From Natrinema marinum (GTDB lineage Archaea; Halobacteriota; Halobacteria; Halobacteriales; Natrialbaceae): a stretch of 64,000 nucleotides of DNA. Position 1 is the stretch's first letter. Each line of letters starts with the position of its first letter. The stretch lies in the NCBI RefSeq assembly GCF_024296685.1, contig NZ_CP100763.1:1674001-1738000 (forward strand), given 5' to 3'. The translations under genes and the position numbers were made by a program. Positions 52,383-61,811 of this stretch are shown here, piece by piece. The notes beneath the pieces were generated by a model. It worked only from the letters and a program-made list of their open reading frames with translations. It was not told the DNA's origin and ran no database searches.

Positions 52383-53204
52383 TTACTCGAGCGAGAGCCC
52401 GGCGTGCCAGCGGTCGACGCCGGCCTCGCGTTTGACGGCGTCCATCTTCGCGAGGAGGTGCGTCGCAAGCGTCGCGGTCTCGGCGGCACGCGACTCGCCC
52501 TCGGTTCTGAATTCGCCGGTCTCGCGGTTGGCGTAGACGGTACAGACCGCGCCGGCCCGGAGCCCGTAGAGGTTCGCGAGCGTCAACACGGCGCTCGCCT
52601 CCATCTCGATGTTTTTGACGTTCGCCGCTTTGAGCTCGTCGACCAGATCGTCCGCCCCGGCCGCCTCGAAGCCGTCGAAGCCGGGCCGGCCCTGGCCGGC
52701 GTAGAAGGAGTCCGAACTCATCGTGACCCCGGTGTGGTAGTCGTACCCCAGTCGCTCGGCGGCCGCGACGAGCGCGGAGACGACCTCCCCGTCCGCCGCG
52801 GCCGGATAGTCCTCACGGACGTACTCGTCGGTGGTTCCCTCCTGGCGGACCGCCCCGGTCGTGATCACCAGGTCGCCGACGGCCATCTCGGGCTGGATCG
52901 CCCCGCAGGACCCCACCCGGATGTAGTTCTCGACCCCCACCCGTGCCAGTTCCTCGACCGCGATCGCGGCGGAGGGACTGCCGATCCCCGTCGAGGTGAC
53001 CGAGAGCGGCGTCTCCTCGTACGTACCCGTCGCGGTCCGATACTCCCGATGGTGGCCCCGGATCTCGTGGTCGTCCCAGAACGCGACGATCTTCTCGAGC
53101 CGTTCGGGGTTTCCCGGCAGCAACACGGTGTCGGCAACGTCGTCGGGGCCGATCTCGAGGTGGTACTGGACGTCGGCGTTGGGGTCTTCGCTGTCGCGAG
53201 TCAT
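52383..53204 (-). CDS. udp: nucleoside phosphorylase (uridine phosphorylase type)
   Basis: A 273-residue enzyme of the PNP/UDP superfamily. LLPGNPERLEKI (phosphate/base binding), STGIGSPSAAIAVEELA, IRVGSCGAIQPEMAVGDLVI and EMEASAVLTLANLYG are the family blocks. The last is the Met-Glu/ribose motif. It splits pyrimidine (or purine) nucleosides by phosphorolysis. It is near cdd in a nucleoside salvage neighbourhood. Confidence 0.88.
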   Translation of the reverse strand: MTRDSEDPNADVQYHLEIGPDDVADTVLLPGNPERLEKIVAFWDDHEIRGHHREYRTATGTYEETPLSVTSTGIGSPSAAIAVEELARVGVENYIRVGSCGAIQPEMAVGDLVITTGAVRQEGTTDEYVREDYPAAADGEVVSALVAAAERLGYDYHTGVTMSSDSFYAGQGRPGFDGFEAAGADDLVDELKAANVKNIEMEASAVLTLANLYGLRAGAVCTVYANRETGEFRTEGESRAAETATLATHLLAKMDAVKREAGVDRWHAGLSLE

Positions 53205-53263
53205 CGATCACCGGCGGTTCGATTCGCCACCGTATATAAATGCGGGGCGATCGTCCTGTGGGT

Positions 53264-53698
53264 ATGGAACGGGGGACGCTCGCGGACACCTACGTCGCCG
53301 CGATCCAGCACGATTTAGCCGACCTGCCGGCGAACGCGACGCGCGTCGGCGTCGTCCGCCGGCCCACGTCGTGGTTCCACGCGGCCGTCGACGAGAACCG
53401 GCCGGAACTCGGTCCGCCCGCGGATCTGCTCGAGTCGATGCGCGACGCCGAGGAAGACATGAAGATGCAGGGGCTCTGCGAGGAGGGCGCGCACAACGCC
53501 GCGTGGGACCGAGTCGGATTCGGCGAGGCGTACCGTGAACACCTCGAGACGGACGACGACGCGCGGGCGGCCATCGTCGCGCTCGAGGAGCGGCTGGCCT
53601 CGGGCGAGTCGCTGACGCTGATCTGCTACGAGAATACGGAGAAAAAGCGGTGTCACCGAACGATTTTGCGCGAGGTTCTCGAGGGGGACGAGCCGTAG
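53264..53698 (+). CDS. DUF488 family protein
   Basis: A 144-residue protein. The C-terminal SLTLICYENTEKKRCHRTIL matches the DUF488 motif (Cys-Tyr-Glu ... Cys-His-Arg). No function has been shown for the family; the Cys and His residues suggest a metal or catalytic site. The start at 53264 (MERGTLADTYV) fits better than one 8 codons upstream. It is divergent from udp. Confidence 0.8.
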   Translation: MERGTLADTYVAAIQHDLADLPANATRVGVVRRPTSWFHAAVDENRPELGPPADLLESMRDAEEDMKMQGLCEEGAHNAAWDRVGFGEAYREHLETDDDARAAIVALEERLASGESLTLICYENTEKKRCHRTILREVLEGDEP

Positions 53699-53750
53699 AC
53701 ATGAGGATCGAACGCGAGCGTGCGAACGGAAGCCGAGCGGAGGCGAACCC

Positions 53751-54668
53751 GTGACCGAACCACAGGGGGACAACGCGGTCGACGAGCGCGAGACGAGCGA
53801 CGGCGTAGGTCCGGACGACCACCGGGCGCCGGCCGACGCGTTCGCGGCGCTCAGCGATCCGCTCCGGGTGTCGATCCTGCGGGAACTGAGCGCCCACCAC
53901 CGGACGAGCGACGAGGCGGCGATCGGGTTCGCCGACCTGCGGCGGCGCGTCGGCGTTCGGGACTCGGGACGGTTTCGCTACCACCTCAACGAACTCCGCG
54001 ATCGGTTCGTCGAGAAGGCCGACGGCGGCTACCGGCTCACCCACGCCGGCGTGCAGGTGGTGGCGGCGATCCTCGCGGGGACCTACACGGCCGGCGTCTC
54101 GATGGGGACGACCGAACTCGAGAGCGACTGTCCGATCTGCGAGCGACCGGCGGTCGCGACCTGCGAGGACGGCCGCTGTCGCGTCGCCTGCGAGAACGAC
54201 CACGCCCTGTTTCAGTGGAGCGTCCCGCCCAGCGCCGCCGCCGACGCGACGCTCCCCGAAATCGTCGATCTCGCTGAACTGCTGGCGTTTCAGGCCATCG
54301 AACAGGCGCTGGCCGGGGTCTGTCCGCAGTGTTACGACCCGATCGAGACGGGGATCGTCGTCGACGGCCCGCCACGGCCGGTCTTTCGCGCCGGCTGTGA
54401 CTCCTGCGGCGCACGGATCGTCGGCCCGGCGAGCTTCTGCCTGCTGGTCGATCCCGACGTCGTCGCCTTCTGTCGCCGCCACGGGCTCACGCTGCGAGAC
54501 GACCACGTCTGGGAGTTCCCGTTCGTCCGCGACGACGAGGGGATCAGCGTCGTCGACGAGGAGCCGGTTCGACTCGCGTTCGAGGTCTCGCTCGAGGGCA
54601 AGTCCCTTTCGGCCACCGTCGACGAGCGCGGGCACGTGACGGCGGTCGAAACGGGCGGCGACGAGTGA
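53751..54668 (+). CDS. ArsR-family regulator with C-terminal zinc-binding domain
   Basis: A 305-residue protein. Residues about 28-105 are a winged helix (FAALSDPLRVSILRELSAHH, RVGVRDSGRFRYHLNELRDR). The C-terminal part (about 120-230) has several CxxC-like pairs (SDCPICERPAVATC, GVCPQCYDPIE, GCDSCGARI), likely zinc knuckles, then a sensory domain. This is the haloarchaeal HTH_20/DUF7351-type layout. GTG start. It lies 52 bp after the DUF488 gene on the same strand. Confidence 0.8.
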   Translation: MTEPQGDNAVDERETSDGVGPDDHRAPADAFAALSDPLRVSILRELSAHHRTSDEAAIGFADLRRRVGVRDSGRFRYHLNELRDRFVEKADGGYRLTHAGVQVVAAILAGTYTAGVSMGTTELESDCPICERPAVATCEDGRCRVACENDHALFQWSVPPSAAADATLPEIVDLAELLAFQAIEQALAGVCPQCYDPIETGIVVDGPPRPVFRAGCDSCGARIVGPASFCLLVDPDVVAFCRRHGLTLRDDHVWEFPFVRDDEGISVVDEEPVRLAFEVSLEGKSLSATVDERGHVTAVETGGDE

Positions 54669-54953
54669 CGGACACGGGCAGCGACGGCCGCCGGGCGCCT
54701 CGACACCCCACACTCAAGTCCGCTACGCGCGCACTCCTCGAGCGAGATGTACGTCGATCCCGACCCGGAGTGCGACGGGGAGGAGTGGGGCACGGCCCGG
54801 TCGGTGATCGTTTCGGCGGCGGCCGCCGTCACGTACCGTCGAGCGGCCCAGGACGCTGGGTACCGGACGGGTCGATTCGATTCGTATCACTATCCTAAGA
54901 GAAATATCGTTCGCCGAGCGTTGAAGCGATTTCGCGCCGTGGCGTCGGATACG

Positions 54954-55961
54954 ATGACGAACACGAGTGCAAACGCGCCGGCTGACCAACCGTCGGCCGA
55001 TCGGTCGAACGGCCTCCGCTCCCGGCTGCCGAGTCCGACGAACCTCGCGCTGCTTTTCTTTCTCGGCGTTCCCGGCACGCTGATTCCGTCGCTGGAGCGC
55101 CTCGAGGCGTTCTACCTGTTCGGGCTGTTCGCCTTCTGGCCGATGGTCAAAGGCGTCGTGCCGTCGCCGAGCGACGCTCCTAAGCCGACCGACTGGATCA
55201 CGATGGGGACGCCCTCAGGGGTGCGGCCGCTGCTCTCGATGGTGGTCCTCCAACTGAACCCGTTCGTCCAGTGGCAGGGCGTGAAACAGCTCACGGGCCA
55301 CGTGCCGGTCTTCCTTCGGTATCGCCTTCGGTTACCCGCTCCCGAGCGATTCGACCAGCAGGTAGCGTACCGGCTCCCGGTCGAGGGCGAGTGGACCGTC
55401 GTCAACGGCGGGCCGACTCGCGACGCCTCTCACTCGTGGGGGATACTCGCCCAGCGGTACGCCTACGATCTGGTCGTGACCGACGACCGCGGGCGGAGTT
55501 ACGATGGCGACGGCGAGCGCCCCGAGGACTACCACTGCTTCGGCGAGTCCGTCGTCGCGCCCGCCGACGGCGTGGTGGTCGCAGCGAGCGACGGCCACCG
55601 GGATTACCACCGCGCCGGTGGGTGGATGGACCCGCGTCAACGGGACCTCCGCGGGAACTACGTCACGATCGAGCACGCCACCGGCGAGTACAGCGTGCTC
55701 GCACACCTGCAGGAGGGCAGCCTCGAGGTCTCGGAAGGCGACCGCGTCGAGCGCGGAGAGCCGGTCGCGCGGTGTGGCAACTCCGGGAACTCGACGGAGC
55801 CCCACCTCCACTTCCAGCTTCAGGACCACCCCTCGTTCTTCCGCGCGATGGGGCTCCCGGTGCACTTCGCGAACCTGCGCGTTCGCGACCCCGACGGCGA
55901 GGCGACGACCCACGAACGGGCGTTCGTCTCCGCGGGACAACGCGTGGCGTCGACCGAGTGA
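54954..55961 (+). CDS. M23 family metallopeptidase-like membrane protein
   Basis: A 335-residue protein. Two hydrophobic segments at about 30-75 (NLALLFFLGVPGTLIPS, FYLFGLFAFWPMV) anchor it. The LytM/M23 domain (about 145-310) has SHSWGILAQRYAYDLVV (zinc His and Asp), VVAPADGVVVAASDG, NYVTIEHATGEYSVLAHL and STEPHLHFQL (catalytic HxH). Haloarchaea have no murein, so it may act on S-layer or other proteins, or be non-hydrolytic. The start at 54954 is chosen because the region before it (54747-54953) is basic and lacks family features. Confidence 0.8.
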   Translation: MTNTSANAPADQPSADRSNGLRSRLPSPTNLALLFFLGVPGTLIPSLERLEAFYLFGLFAFWPMVKGVVPSPSDAPKPTDWITMGTPSGVRPLLSMVVLQLNPFVQWQGVKQLTGHVPVFLRYRLRLPAPERFDQQVAYRLPVEGEWTVVNGGPTRDASHSWGILAQRYAYDLVVTDDRGRSYDGDGERPEDYHCFGESVVAPADGVVVAASDGHRDYHRAGGWMDPRQRDLRGNYVTIEHATGEYSVLAHLQEGSLEVSEGDRVERGEPVARCGNSGNSTEPHLHFQLQDHPSFFRAMGLPVHFANLRVRDPDGEATTHERAFVSAGQRVASTE

Positions 55962-55993
55962 ACGGCCAGAAAACGGGGATCCGGTGACGGCCG

Positions 55994-56386
55994 CTACTCG
56001 AGCGTCTCCTGACTGATCGTGTTCGGTAGCAGTTCGCCCAGCGAGTACTCGCTCGGGGCCTCCCCGTCGCCTTCGTCACAGAGAACGATGAGGTCGTCGT
56101 CGCAGAACTCGGTGAGGGTCTGTCGGCACATCCCGCAAGGGGTGACGCCGTCGCGGCGGCCGGAGCTGACCGCGATCCGCGCGAAATCGCGGTGGCCCTG
56201 CTTGACCGCCTCGGCGATCGCGACCTCCTCGGCGTGGAGGCTGTTACTGAAGTTCGCGTTCTCTAGGTTGCAGCCGACGAAGATCTCGCCGTCGGCGGTC
56301 TCGAGGGCGGCGCCGACGCGGTATTCGGAGTAGGGGACGTGTGCGCGCTGCTGTACGTCGCGAGCGGCCGCGATCAGGTCGTCCAT
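55994..56386 (-). CDS. cdd: cytidine deaminase
   Basis: A 130-residue zinc enzyme that deaminates cytidine to uridine. The zinc motif is SLHAEEVAIAEAV (Cys/His-Ala-Glu, here HAE-type with the general-acid Glu) and VTPCGMCRQTLTEF (PCxxC). YSEYRVGAAL (residues 19-28) is the substrate-binding start. The start at 56386 (MDDLIAAARDV) fits the family. It is followed, on the same strand upstream, by the phosphomutase gene (42 bp). Confidence 0.93.
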   Translation of the reverse strand: MDDLIAAARDVQQRAHVPYSEYRVGAALETADGEIFVGCNLENANFSNSLHAEEVAIAEAVKQGHRDFARIAVSSGRRDGVTPCGMCRQTLTEFCDDDLIVLCDEGDGEAPSEYSLGELLPNTISQETLE

Positions 56387-56427
56387 AGGGAGCGGTTCGA
56401 CCAGCGACCACCAAAGGATGTCGGCTC

Positions 56428-57858
56428 CTACTGGGTCTCCGCGACCGCCGTCTCGATGACCGCTCGCGCTTCGTCGACGAGTTCGTCGACGGTGTCGCTC
56501 TCGGCGTAGAGGCGTACGTACGGTTCGGTGCCGCTCGGTCGGACGAGCAGCCACGACGCGTCGGCGAACTCGAGGCGGACGCCGTACTCCGTTTCGACCG
56601 ACGCCTCCGGGAACGCCTCGGGGAGAGCGGTCTCGAGCGTGGCCATCGTCTCCGGTTTCGCGTCGTCCGCGCACTCGACGCTGATCTTCCGGTAGGGGCG
56701 TTCGGTGACCGGCTCTCGGAGCGTCTCGGTGTCGCCGGCCTCGGCGACGAGCGCGGCGACGGCCGCGGCGCTGACGACGCCGTCGATCCAGCCGCCGAAC
56801 GCGGTGTGAATGTGCTTCCAGGGTTCGGCCGCAAAGACGATCTCGGTGCCCGCCGAGCCGCGATCGCGCTCTCGAGCGATACCCTCGTGGAGCGCGCCCA
56901 GTCGGACGCGTTCGACGCGACCGCCGGCTGCACGGACCCGCTCGTCGATGCGAGCGGACGCGTTGGGCGTCGTGACGACGACGGGGTCGTCGGCGTCGCT
57001 GTCGGCCGTGTAGCGGGCCGCGACGACGGCCAGAATCGTGTCCTCGTGGAGTACGTCGCCGTCGGGTCCGAGGACGACGAGCCGGTCGGCGTCGCCGTCG
57101 TGTGCGAGTCCGAGGTCGAACCCGGTCGCGGGTTCACTCGAGGCGTGGCTCACCTCGCTCCCGTCGGCGAGGAAGTCGCTGAACTCCGAGAGCGTCTCGG
57201 GCGTCGGTTTGCTCCCGCGGCCCGGGAAGTGGCCGTCGACCGAGGCGTTGACCCCGATCACCGACGCGCCGAGGCGCTCGAGGACCTGCGGCGTCGCGAG
57301 CGCGCCCATCCCGTTGCCGCAGTCGACGGCGATCCGAAGCCCCGCGAGCGGGTCGGACGCCGCGGTGTCGGATCCCTCGGCGCGACCGCCGAACCGCTCC
57401 CGAACGTAGGAGGCGACGGCGTCGCGGTAGCGCTCGAGGACGGCCAGCCGTTCGGCGTCGCCCCAGTCGTGCCATTTAGCGAGTTGGGACTGACCGCTCG
57501 CCACGCGGTCGTCGATGGTTCGTTCAGCGTCGCTGTCGTACTCGACGCCGTCGACGAAAAGCTTGATCCCGTTGTCCGCGGGCGGGTTGTGGCTCGCAGT
57601 GAGCATGACCCCGCGTCGACCCTGCGAGGCGAACGCGAGCGCGGGCGTCGGAACTTGCCCGATACGGCGAACGTCGGCCCCGGCGCTGGCGAGGCCGGCT
57701 TCCATCGCCGCCGCGAGCGCCGGGCCCGTCTCCCGACCGTCGCGACCGACGACGAACGTTTTCCCGGGTTCGGCCGCCGCCTGGCCGACGGCGAGCGCGA
57801 GCGACGGCGACACCTCCTCGACCGGACCGCGGATTCCTGCCGTCCCAAAAAGCGTCAT
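56428..57858 (-). CDS. phosphoglucosamine/phosphohexose mutase
   Basis: A 476-residue alpha-D-phosphohexomutase. MTLFGTAGIRGPVEE is the family N-terminus; the phospho-Ser is in MLTASHNPPADNGIKL (about 91-106); the metal loop is LAHDGDADRLVVLG (about 247); the phosphate-binding loop is LVRPSGTEPYVRLYAE (about 447). It is related to GlmM/ManB of archaea. The sugar (glucosamine, glucose or mannose phosphate) cannot be decided. Confidence 0.9.
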   Translation of the reverse strand: MTLFGTAGIRGPVEEVSPSLALAVGQAAAEPGKTFVVGRDGRETGPALAAAMEAGLASAGADVRRIGQVPTPALAFASQGRRGVMLTASHNPPADNGIKLFVDGVEYDSDAERTIDDRVASGQSQLAKWHDWGDAERLAVLERYRDAVASYVRERFGGRAEGSDTAASDPLAGLRIAVDCGNGMGALATPQVLERLGASVIGVNASVDGHFPGRGSKPTPETLSEFSDFLADGSEVSHASSEPATGFDLGLAHDGDADRLVVLGPDGDVLHEDTILAVVAARYTADSDADDPVVVTTPNASARIDERVRAAGGRVERVRLGALHEGIARERDRGSAGTEIVFAAEPWKHIHTAFGGWIDGVVSAAAVAALVAEAGDTETLREPVTERPYRKISVECADDAKPETMATLETALPEAFPEASVETEYGVRLEFADASWLLVRPSGTEPYVRLYAESDTVDELVDEARAVIETAVAETQ

Positions 57859-57945
57859 GTGGGGTCGTTCCGCGAGGAGCTACTTAGCAACACTGCACCG
57901 GTTCCCGTCGGAGACCTGGTCGAGCGCGGTCGATCCGCGCCGGCC

Positions 57946-58584
57946 TCACTCGGCGGGCAGGTCGTCGATCAGGACGACGGCCTCGCCGTCGATGACGGTC
58001 GCATCGTCGTCCTCGTCGCGGACGACCGTCTCGAGGCGGTACTGGTCGTTACCGAGGTCCTCGACGACCTCGACGCGAGCGGAGACGCGGTCGCCGACGC
58101 CGACGGGGCCGCTGAACTCGAGATCCTGAGAGAGGTAGATTGTCAGTCCGGGGAGGCGTGCGAGGGCGGCGCTGATGAGTCCGGAGACGAGCGTGCCGTG
58201 GACGATGCGCTCGCCGAAGCGAGTGTCGGCCGCGAAGCCCTCGTCGAGGTGGAGGCGGTTCGTGTCGCCGCTGACCGCGGCGAACGCCCGGACATCCTCG
58301 TCCGTCAGGGCCTTCTCGAAGGTGACGGTGTCGCCGACGCTGATGTGGTCGGGGTCGTCGACCGTACGGTCGAACTGCCAATCGAGATCGGAGTAGTCGA
58401 CCGACGGAATCGGTGGGGCGACTCGTTCGGTGCTCGGATCGCTCTCGCCGTCGGCCAATGGGAGCATCGCGGAGACGGCCGCACGGTTTGCTGCAGTCGC
58501 GGTTCGGAAGAACCCTCGCGTCATCGCCGACCACGCGCTCGTCATCGCGGTGAGGTTCTCCCCTCGAGTGTTCTCGTATACCAT
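57946..58584 (-). CDS. MaoC-like (R)-enoyl-CoA hydratase (PhaJ type)
   Basis: A 212-residue hot-dog-fold enzyme. The hydratase 2 motif is TDEDVRAFAAVSGDTNRLHL followed by FGERIVHGTLVSGLISAAL (Asp and His of the catalytic dyad). It converts enoyl-CoA to (R)-3-hydroxyacyl-CoA, a PHA precursor. The N-terminal about 75 residues are an extra helical leader. It is divergent from phaR, and TATA-like catatac lies about 24 bp upstream on the minus strand, so it belongs to the PHA locus. Confidence 0.85.
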   Translation of the reverse strand: MVYENTRGENLTAMTSAWSAMTRGFFRTATAANRAAVSAMLPLADGESDPSTERVAPPIPSVDYSDLDWQFDRTVDDPDHISVGDTVTFEKALTDEDVRAFAAVSGDTNRLHLDEGFAADTRFGERIVHGTLVSGLISAALARLPGLTIYLSQDLEFSGPVGVGDRVSARVEVVEDLGNDQYRLETVVRDEDDDATVIDGEAVVLIDDLPAE

Positions 58585-58773
58585 CTACGGGCGGGTAAGT
58601 GTGGGGTGTATATGACTTCTTTGGCTGTTTTAATACCACATATCTTACCATACCGATCCATAACAACCACTTACAGGCCATCTCAGGCGCATTTTCCGGC
58701 GATACCGGATTTTGTTACCGACTCCGCAACAGGATGACCGGTGTCGCCCAAGTTCAGCGAGCGGGGTCAAACT

Positions 58774-58794
58774 CCATCTCATGGTAAGAGATGG
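58774..58794 (+). promoter_or_regulatory. palindromic operator candidate in front of phaR
   Basis: ccatctc and gagatgg form a perfect 7-bp inverted repeat separated by 7 bases, 47 bp before the phaR ATG and just upstream of the TATA-like ttattg (58811). A third half-site ccatctc lies at 58678. PhaR of Haloferax mediterranei is an AbrB-type repressor of phaRP; this palindrome is a natural binding candidate (inference). Confidence 0.5.
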
Positions 58795-58840
58795 TATTGA
58801 GTGGAAAGGCTTATTGTGGCTGCGGTCCAATACGCTGTTG

Positions 58841-59164
58841 ATGACGGACGACTCCGACCGATCGCTCTGGTTCCCGCCCGCGATGTTTACCGAAGGGATC
58901 CAGGAAATGCAGGAAGCGGGCGAGCAGGTCGCCGAATCCCAGCAGGAGATGGTAAAGCAGATGCTGCAGGCGACGTCGGCGAACCCCTTCGAGAACACGT
59001 CGGCCTTCGGCCCGATGAACATGGGTACCGCGACGTTCAAAGCCCGTGTGCAAAGCGGCGGTCGGATCAGCATTCCCGGTCCCGAACGGGAGGCCCTCGA
59101 CATCGAAGAGGGCGATATCGTCCAGACGATCGTCGTCCCCGTCAAACGCAACCGAGACGAGTAA
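58841..59164 (+). CDS. phaR: PhaR, AbrB-type PHA regulator
   Basis: A 107-residue protein. The N-terminal 60 residues are helical (GIQEMQEAGEQVAESQQEMV) and can bind PHA granules. The C-terminal 45 residues are a swapped-hairpin AbrB-like domain (FKARVQSGGRISIPGPEREA, LDIEEGDIVQTIVV). In Haloferax mediterranei PhaR represses phaRP and senses PHA. It precedes phaP by 2 bp, which matches the known phaRP operon. Confidence 0.85.
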   Translation: MTDDSDRSLWFPPAMFTEGIQEMQEAGEQVAESQQEMVKQMLQATSANPFENTSAFGPMNMGTATFKARVQSGGRISIPGPEREALDIEEGDIVQTIVVPVKRNRDE

Positions 59165-59166
59165 CC

Positions 59167-59652
59167 ATGACCCAGAACCCATTCACCGCAGTCTTCGACG
59201 CACAGCGTACCGCCATCGAACAGAGCCAGCGCATGACCCACGACGCCCTCGAGGCCCAGCAGACGTCACTCGGCGCCTTCGCCGACGCCGTCGAGACCTC
59301 GGGCGCGATGTTCGAGTCCAACGCCGAACTGACCAAGGGCGCAATCCACGCCTACTTCGACGCCGTCGAGGCGTCGATGCCCGAAGGCAGCGCCGAGTTC
59401 GACGAACTCCGCGAGCTCGTCGACGAAGGCTTCGATTCGGCCACCGAGGCCCAGTCCCAGTCGCTCGAGGCCGTCCTCGAAACCATCGAGGAATCCGAGG
59501 TCGCCTACGAAGAGTTCGCTCGTAACTACGCCGAGGTCGTCGACACGTCGTTCGACGCCTACCTCGACGCCCACGAGCAGGTCGAACAGAACGTCAGTGC
59601 CGTCGCCGAGAACGTCGAAGAGGCCGCCGAGGAACTCGACGTTTCGGCGTAA
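59167..59652 (+). CDS. phaP: phasin PhaP
   Basis: A 161-residue, almost fully helical acidic protein (TAVFDAQRTAIEQSQRMTHD, AFADAVETSGAMFESNAELT) rich in Gln/Glu/Ala, as expected for the major PHA granule coat protein of haloarchaea. It begins 2 bp after phaR and is followed by the phaE promoter. No signal peptide. Confidence 0.85.
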   Translation: MTQNPFTAVFDAQRTAIEQSQRMTHDALEAQQTSLGAFADAVETSGAMFESNAELTKGAIHAYFDAVEASMPEGSAEFDELRELVDEGFDSATEAQSQSLEAVLETIEESEVAYEEFARNYAEVVDTSFDAYLDAHEQVEQNVSAVAENVEEAAEELDVSA

Positions 59653-59664
59653 GTCGGGGCACTG

Positions 59665-59671
59665 CTTTTTA
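59665..59671 (+). promoter_or_regulatory. TATA-box candidate for phaEC
   Basis: cttttta lies 24-30 bp before the phaE ATG (59695) in the 42-bp gap after phaP. It fits the separate phaEC promoter described for Haloferax. Confidence 0.5.
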
Positions 59672-59694
59672 CAGTACACCGTCAATTTTCACCC

Positions 59695-60237
59695 ATGGCA
59701 GATTCACAACCCCAGGCGCAAAACTGGAACGCGTTCGTCGAACAGTGGAACGAGCAGTTCCTCGAGGCGCTCGAGGACAACATGGAGGCACAGGCCAGGT
59801 TCGTCGAGAGCTGGTCCGAGACCGTCGGCGATCTCAGCGAGGACTCCGAGATTTCCGACGGCGTCGAGGGCTACGCCCGCGCCTACGAGACCTGGATGAA
59901 CGCCTCCCAGCAGATGGTCGAGCGAGTAAACGATCAGTTCGAGGGCGAGGATGTCGACGTCGAGGAGTTCCGTGACATCTGGCTCAACACGGCCAACGAG
60001 GCGTTCAAAGATGTCATGTCGACGACCGCGTTCGCGAAGATGACCGGCGAGACCGTCGGCGACGTGCTCGAACTCCAGCAGCAGGCCGACGAGGCCTCCC
60101 AGGAGACGCTCCGGTCGCTCGGCTTCGCCACCGAGGACGATGTCGTCGAAGTCGGTGACCGCCTCGTCGAACTCGAGCGTCGCCAACACGCCGTCGAGGA
60201 GAAACTCGACCGCGTCCTCGAGCACTTAGAAGAATGA
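59695..60237 (+). CDS. phaE: PHA synthase subunit PhaE
   Basis: A 180-residue helical protein ([57 protein letters not shown]). It is the archaeal PhaE subunit required with PhaC for a class III synthase. It overlaps the phaC start by 4 bp (ATGA), so the subunits are made together. Confidence 0.9.
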   Translation: MADSQPQAQNWNAFVEQWNEQFLEALEDNMEAQARFVESWSETVGDLSEDSEISDGVEGYARAYETWMNASQQMVERVNDQFEGEDVDVEEFRDIWLNTANEAFKDVMSTTAFAKMTGETVGDVLELQQQADEASQETLRSLGFATEDDVVEVGDRLVELERRQHAVEEKLDRVLEHLEE

Positions 60238-61700
60238 AAAATCCCTATTCGATCGCACTGGACATGCAACGACAGGCCTGGGAGGCGACCGCCGATCTGG
60301 CCGACAAGAGCCGAATCGCGCCGGAGCGCACCGAGACGGTCGAGAACATCGACGTCGGCCAGACGCCCAGCGAGGTCGTCTACGAGGAGAACAAGCTGCG
60401 GCTCCTCCACTACGAGCCGATGACCGAGGAGCAACACGACGTGCCGATCCTCGTCGTCTACGCGCTGATCAACAAGCCCTACATCCTCGACCTCCAGCCA
60501 GATCGCTCCGTGGTCCAGACGCTGCTCGAGGCCGGCTTCGACGTCTACCTCATCGACTGGGGCGAGCCCTCGAAGCTGGACCGGTCGCTGTCGCTCGACG
60601 ACTACGTCAACCGCTACATCGACAACTGCGTGGACGAGGTTCGCGAGCGCTCCGGGCAGGACGCAATCAATATCCTGGGCTACTGCATGGGTGGCACGAA
60701 GTCGGCCATGTACGCCTCGCTGTACCCCGAGAAGGTGAAGAACCTCGCGCTGATGGCCGCCGGCCTCTGTTTCGCCGGCGAGGGCGGCGTCCTCGAACTC
60801 TGGGGGGCCGACGACTACTACGACCCCGAGACGGTCACCGAGACCTTCGACAACGTCCCGGCGGAGTTCTTAGACGTCGGCTTCGCGCTGATGGACCCCG
60901 TCGCGAACAACGTGACGAAGTACGTCCGATTCTACGACAACGTGGAGGACGAGGACTTCGTCGAGAACTTCGCCCGGATGGAGCGCTGGCTCGACGAGGG
61001 TATCGACGTCGCCGGCGAGGCCTACGAGGAGTTCATCCGCGACATCTACCAGGAGAACAAGCTCTACGAGAACGAACTCACTCTCGGGGGCGAACACGTC
61101 GATCTCTCGAAGATCGATATGCCGGTGCTCCAGATCGTCGCCGAGTACGACCACCTCATCCCGCCGGAGGCGTCCAAGCCGTTCAACGACGTGATCTCCT
61201 CCGAGGACACGGAGATCCTCGAGTTCGCGACGGGGCACATCGGGATGTCCGTCTCCTCGCGGAGCCACGCGGACCTCTGGCCGCAGGTCTGTGACTGGTT
61301 CGAAGCGCGGTCGGACGGTACCGAGGCAGAAGGCGAACCGGAAGCCCCAGCCGAGGCGGGAGCGGACGCCGCCCTCGCCGAGGACGTCTCCGGTGAGGAG
61401 ACGGGCACCGCGGACCTCGCCGACGGCGGCTCGAGCGTCGAGGCGACCTCGAGTGCCGAGGCCCAGCCCGAACCGGACGTGGAGGCCGACGACGACGCGG
61501 CGGCCGACGCGGTCGAGTCCGAAACCGACGACCTCACCGAACTGAACGGCGTCGGTCAGGCCTACGCGGACGACCTCGCTGCCGCCGGCATCGAGACGTT
61601 CGACGACCTTGCTAGCGCGGACATCGCCGATCTCGCCGCCGAAACGGGGATTTCCCCGAGTCGCATCGAAGACTGGACCGACCAGGCTCGAGAGCGGTGA
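60234..61700 (+). CDS. phaC: class III PHA synthase subunit PhaC with C-terminal helix-hairpin-helix
   Basis: A 488-residue enzyme that polymerises (R)-3-hydroxyacyl-CoA. The alpha/beta-hydrolase core (1-360) has the lipase-like box GYCMGG with Cys151 as nucleophile, Asp306 in [13 protein letters not shown] and His335 in [13 protein letters not shown]. Residues about 361-432 are an acidic Ala/Glu linker. Residues about 433-488 form a helix-hairpin-helix domain ([20 protein letters not shown], then [20 protein letters not shown]). Long C-termini are known for haloarchaeal PhaC; the HhH fold here is clear. It could bind DNA or a partner protein. Confidence 0.92.
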   Translation: MKNPYSIALDMQRQAWEATADLADKSRIAPERTETVENIDVGQTPSEVVYEENKLRLLHYEPMTEEQHDVPILVVYALINKPYILDLQPDRSVVQTLLEAGFDVYLIDWGEPSKLDRSLSLDDYVNRYIDNCVDEVRERSGQDAINILGYCMGGTKSAMYASLYPEKVKNLALMAAGLCFAGEGGVLELWGADDYYDPETVTETFDNVPAEFLDVGFALMDPVANNVTKYVRFYDNVEDEDFVENFARMERWLDEGIDVAGEAYEEFIRDIYQENKLYENELTLGGEHVDLSKIDMPVLQIVAEYDHLIPPEASKPFNDVISSEDTEILEFATGHIGMSVSSRSHADLWPQVCDWFEARSDGTEAEGEPEAPAEAGADAALAEDVSGEETGTADLADGGSSVEATSSAEAQPEPDVEADDDAAADAVESETDDLTELNGVGQAYADDLAAAGIETFDDLASADIADLAAETGISPSRIEDWTDQARER

Positions 61701-61811
61701 CGAGTAGCGAGCGGTGGCTCCCCGATGATGGCCCTCGCCGTTCCGTTTCGATCGAACGTCCCTGTTAACTATCGGGTCGTTATTTACAGGCGGCCGTTGA
61801 ACGTACGTCTC

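Noticed and set aside
54747-54953. N-terminal 69-residue extension of the M23-like protein
   Set aside because: It is plausible by frame but does not resemble the rest of the family; an independent short gene is also possible, so only the shorter protein is listed.
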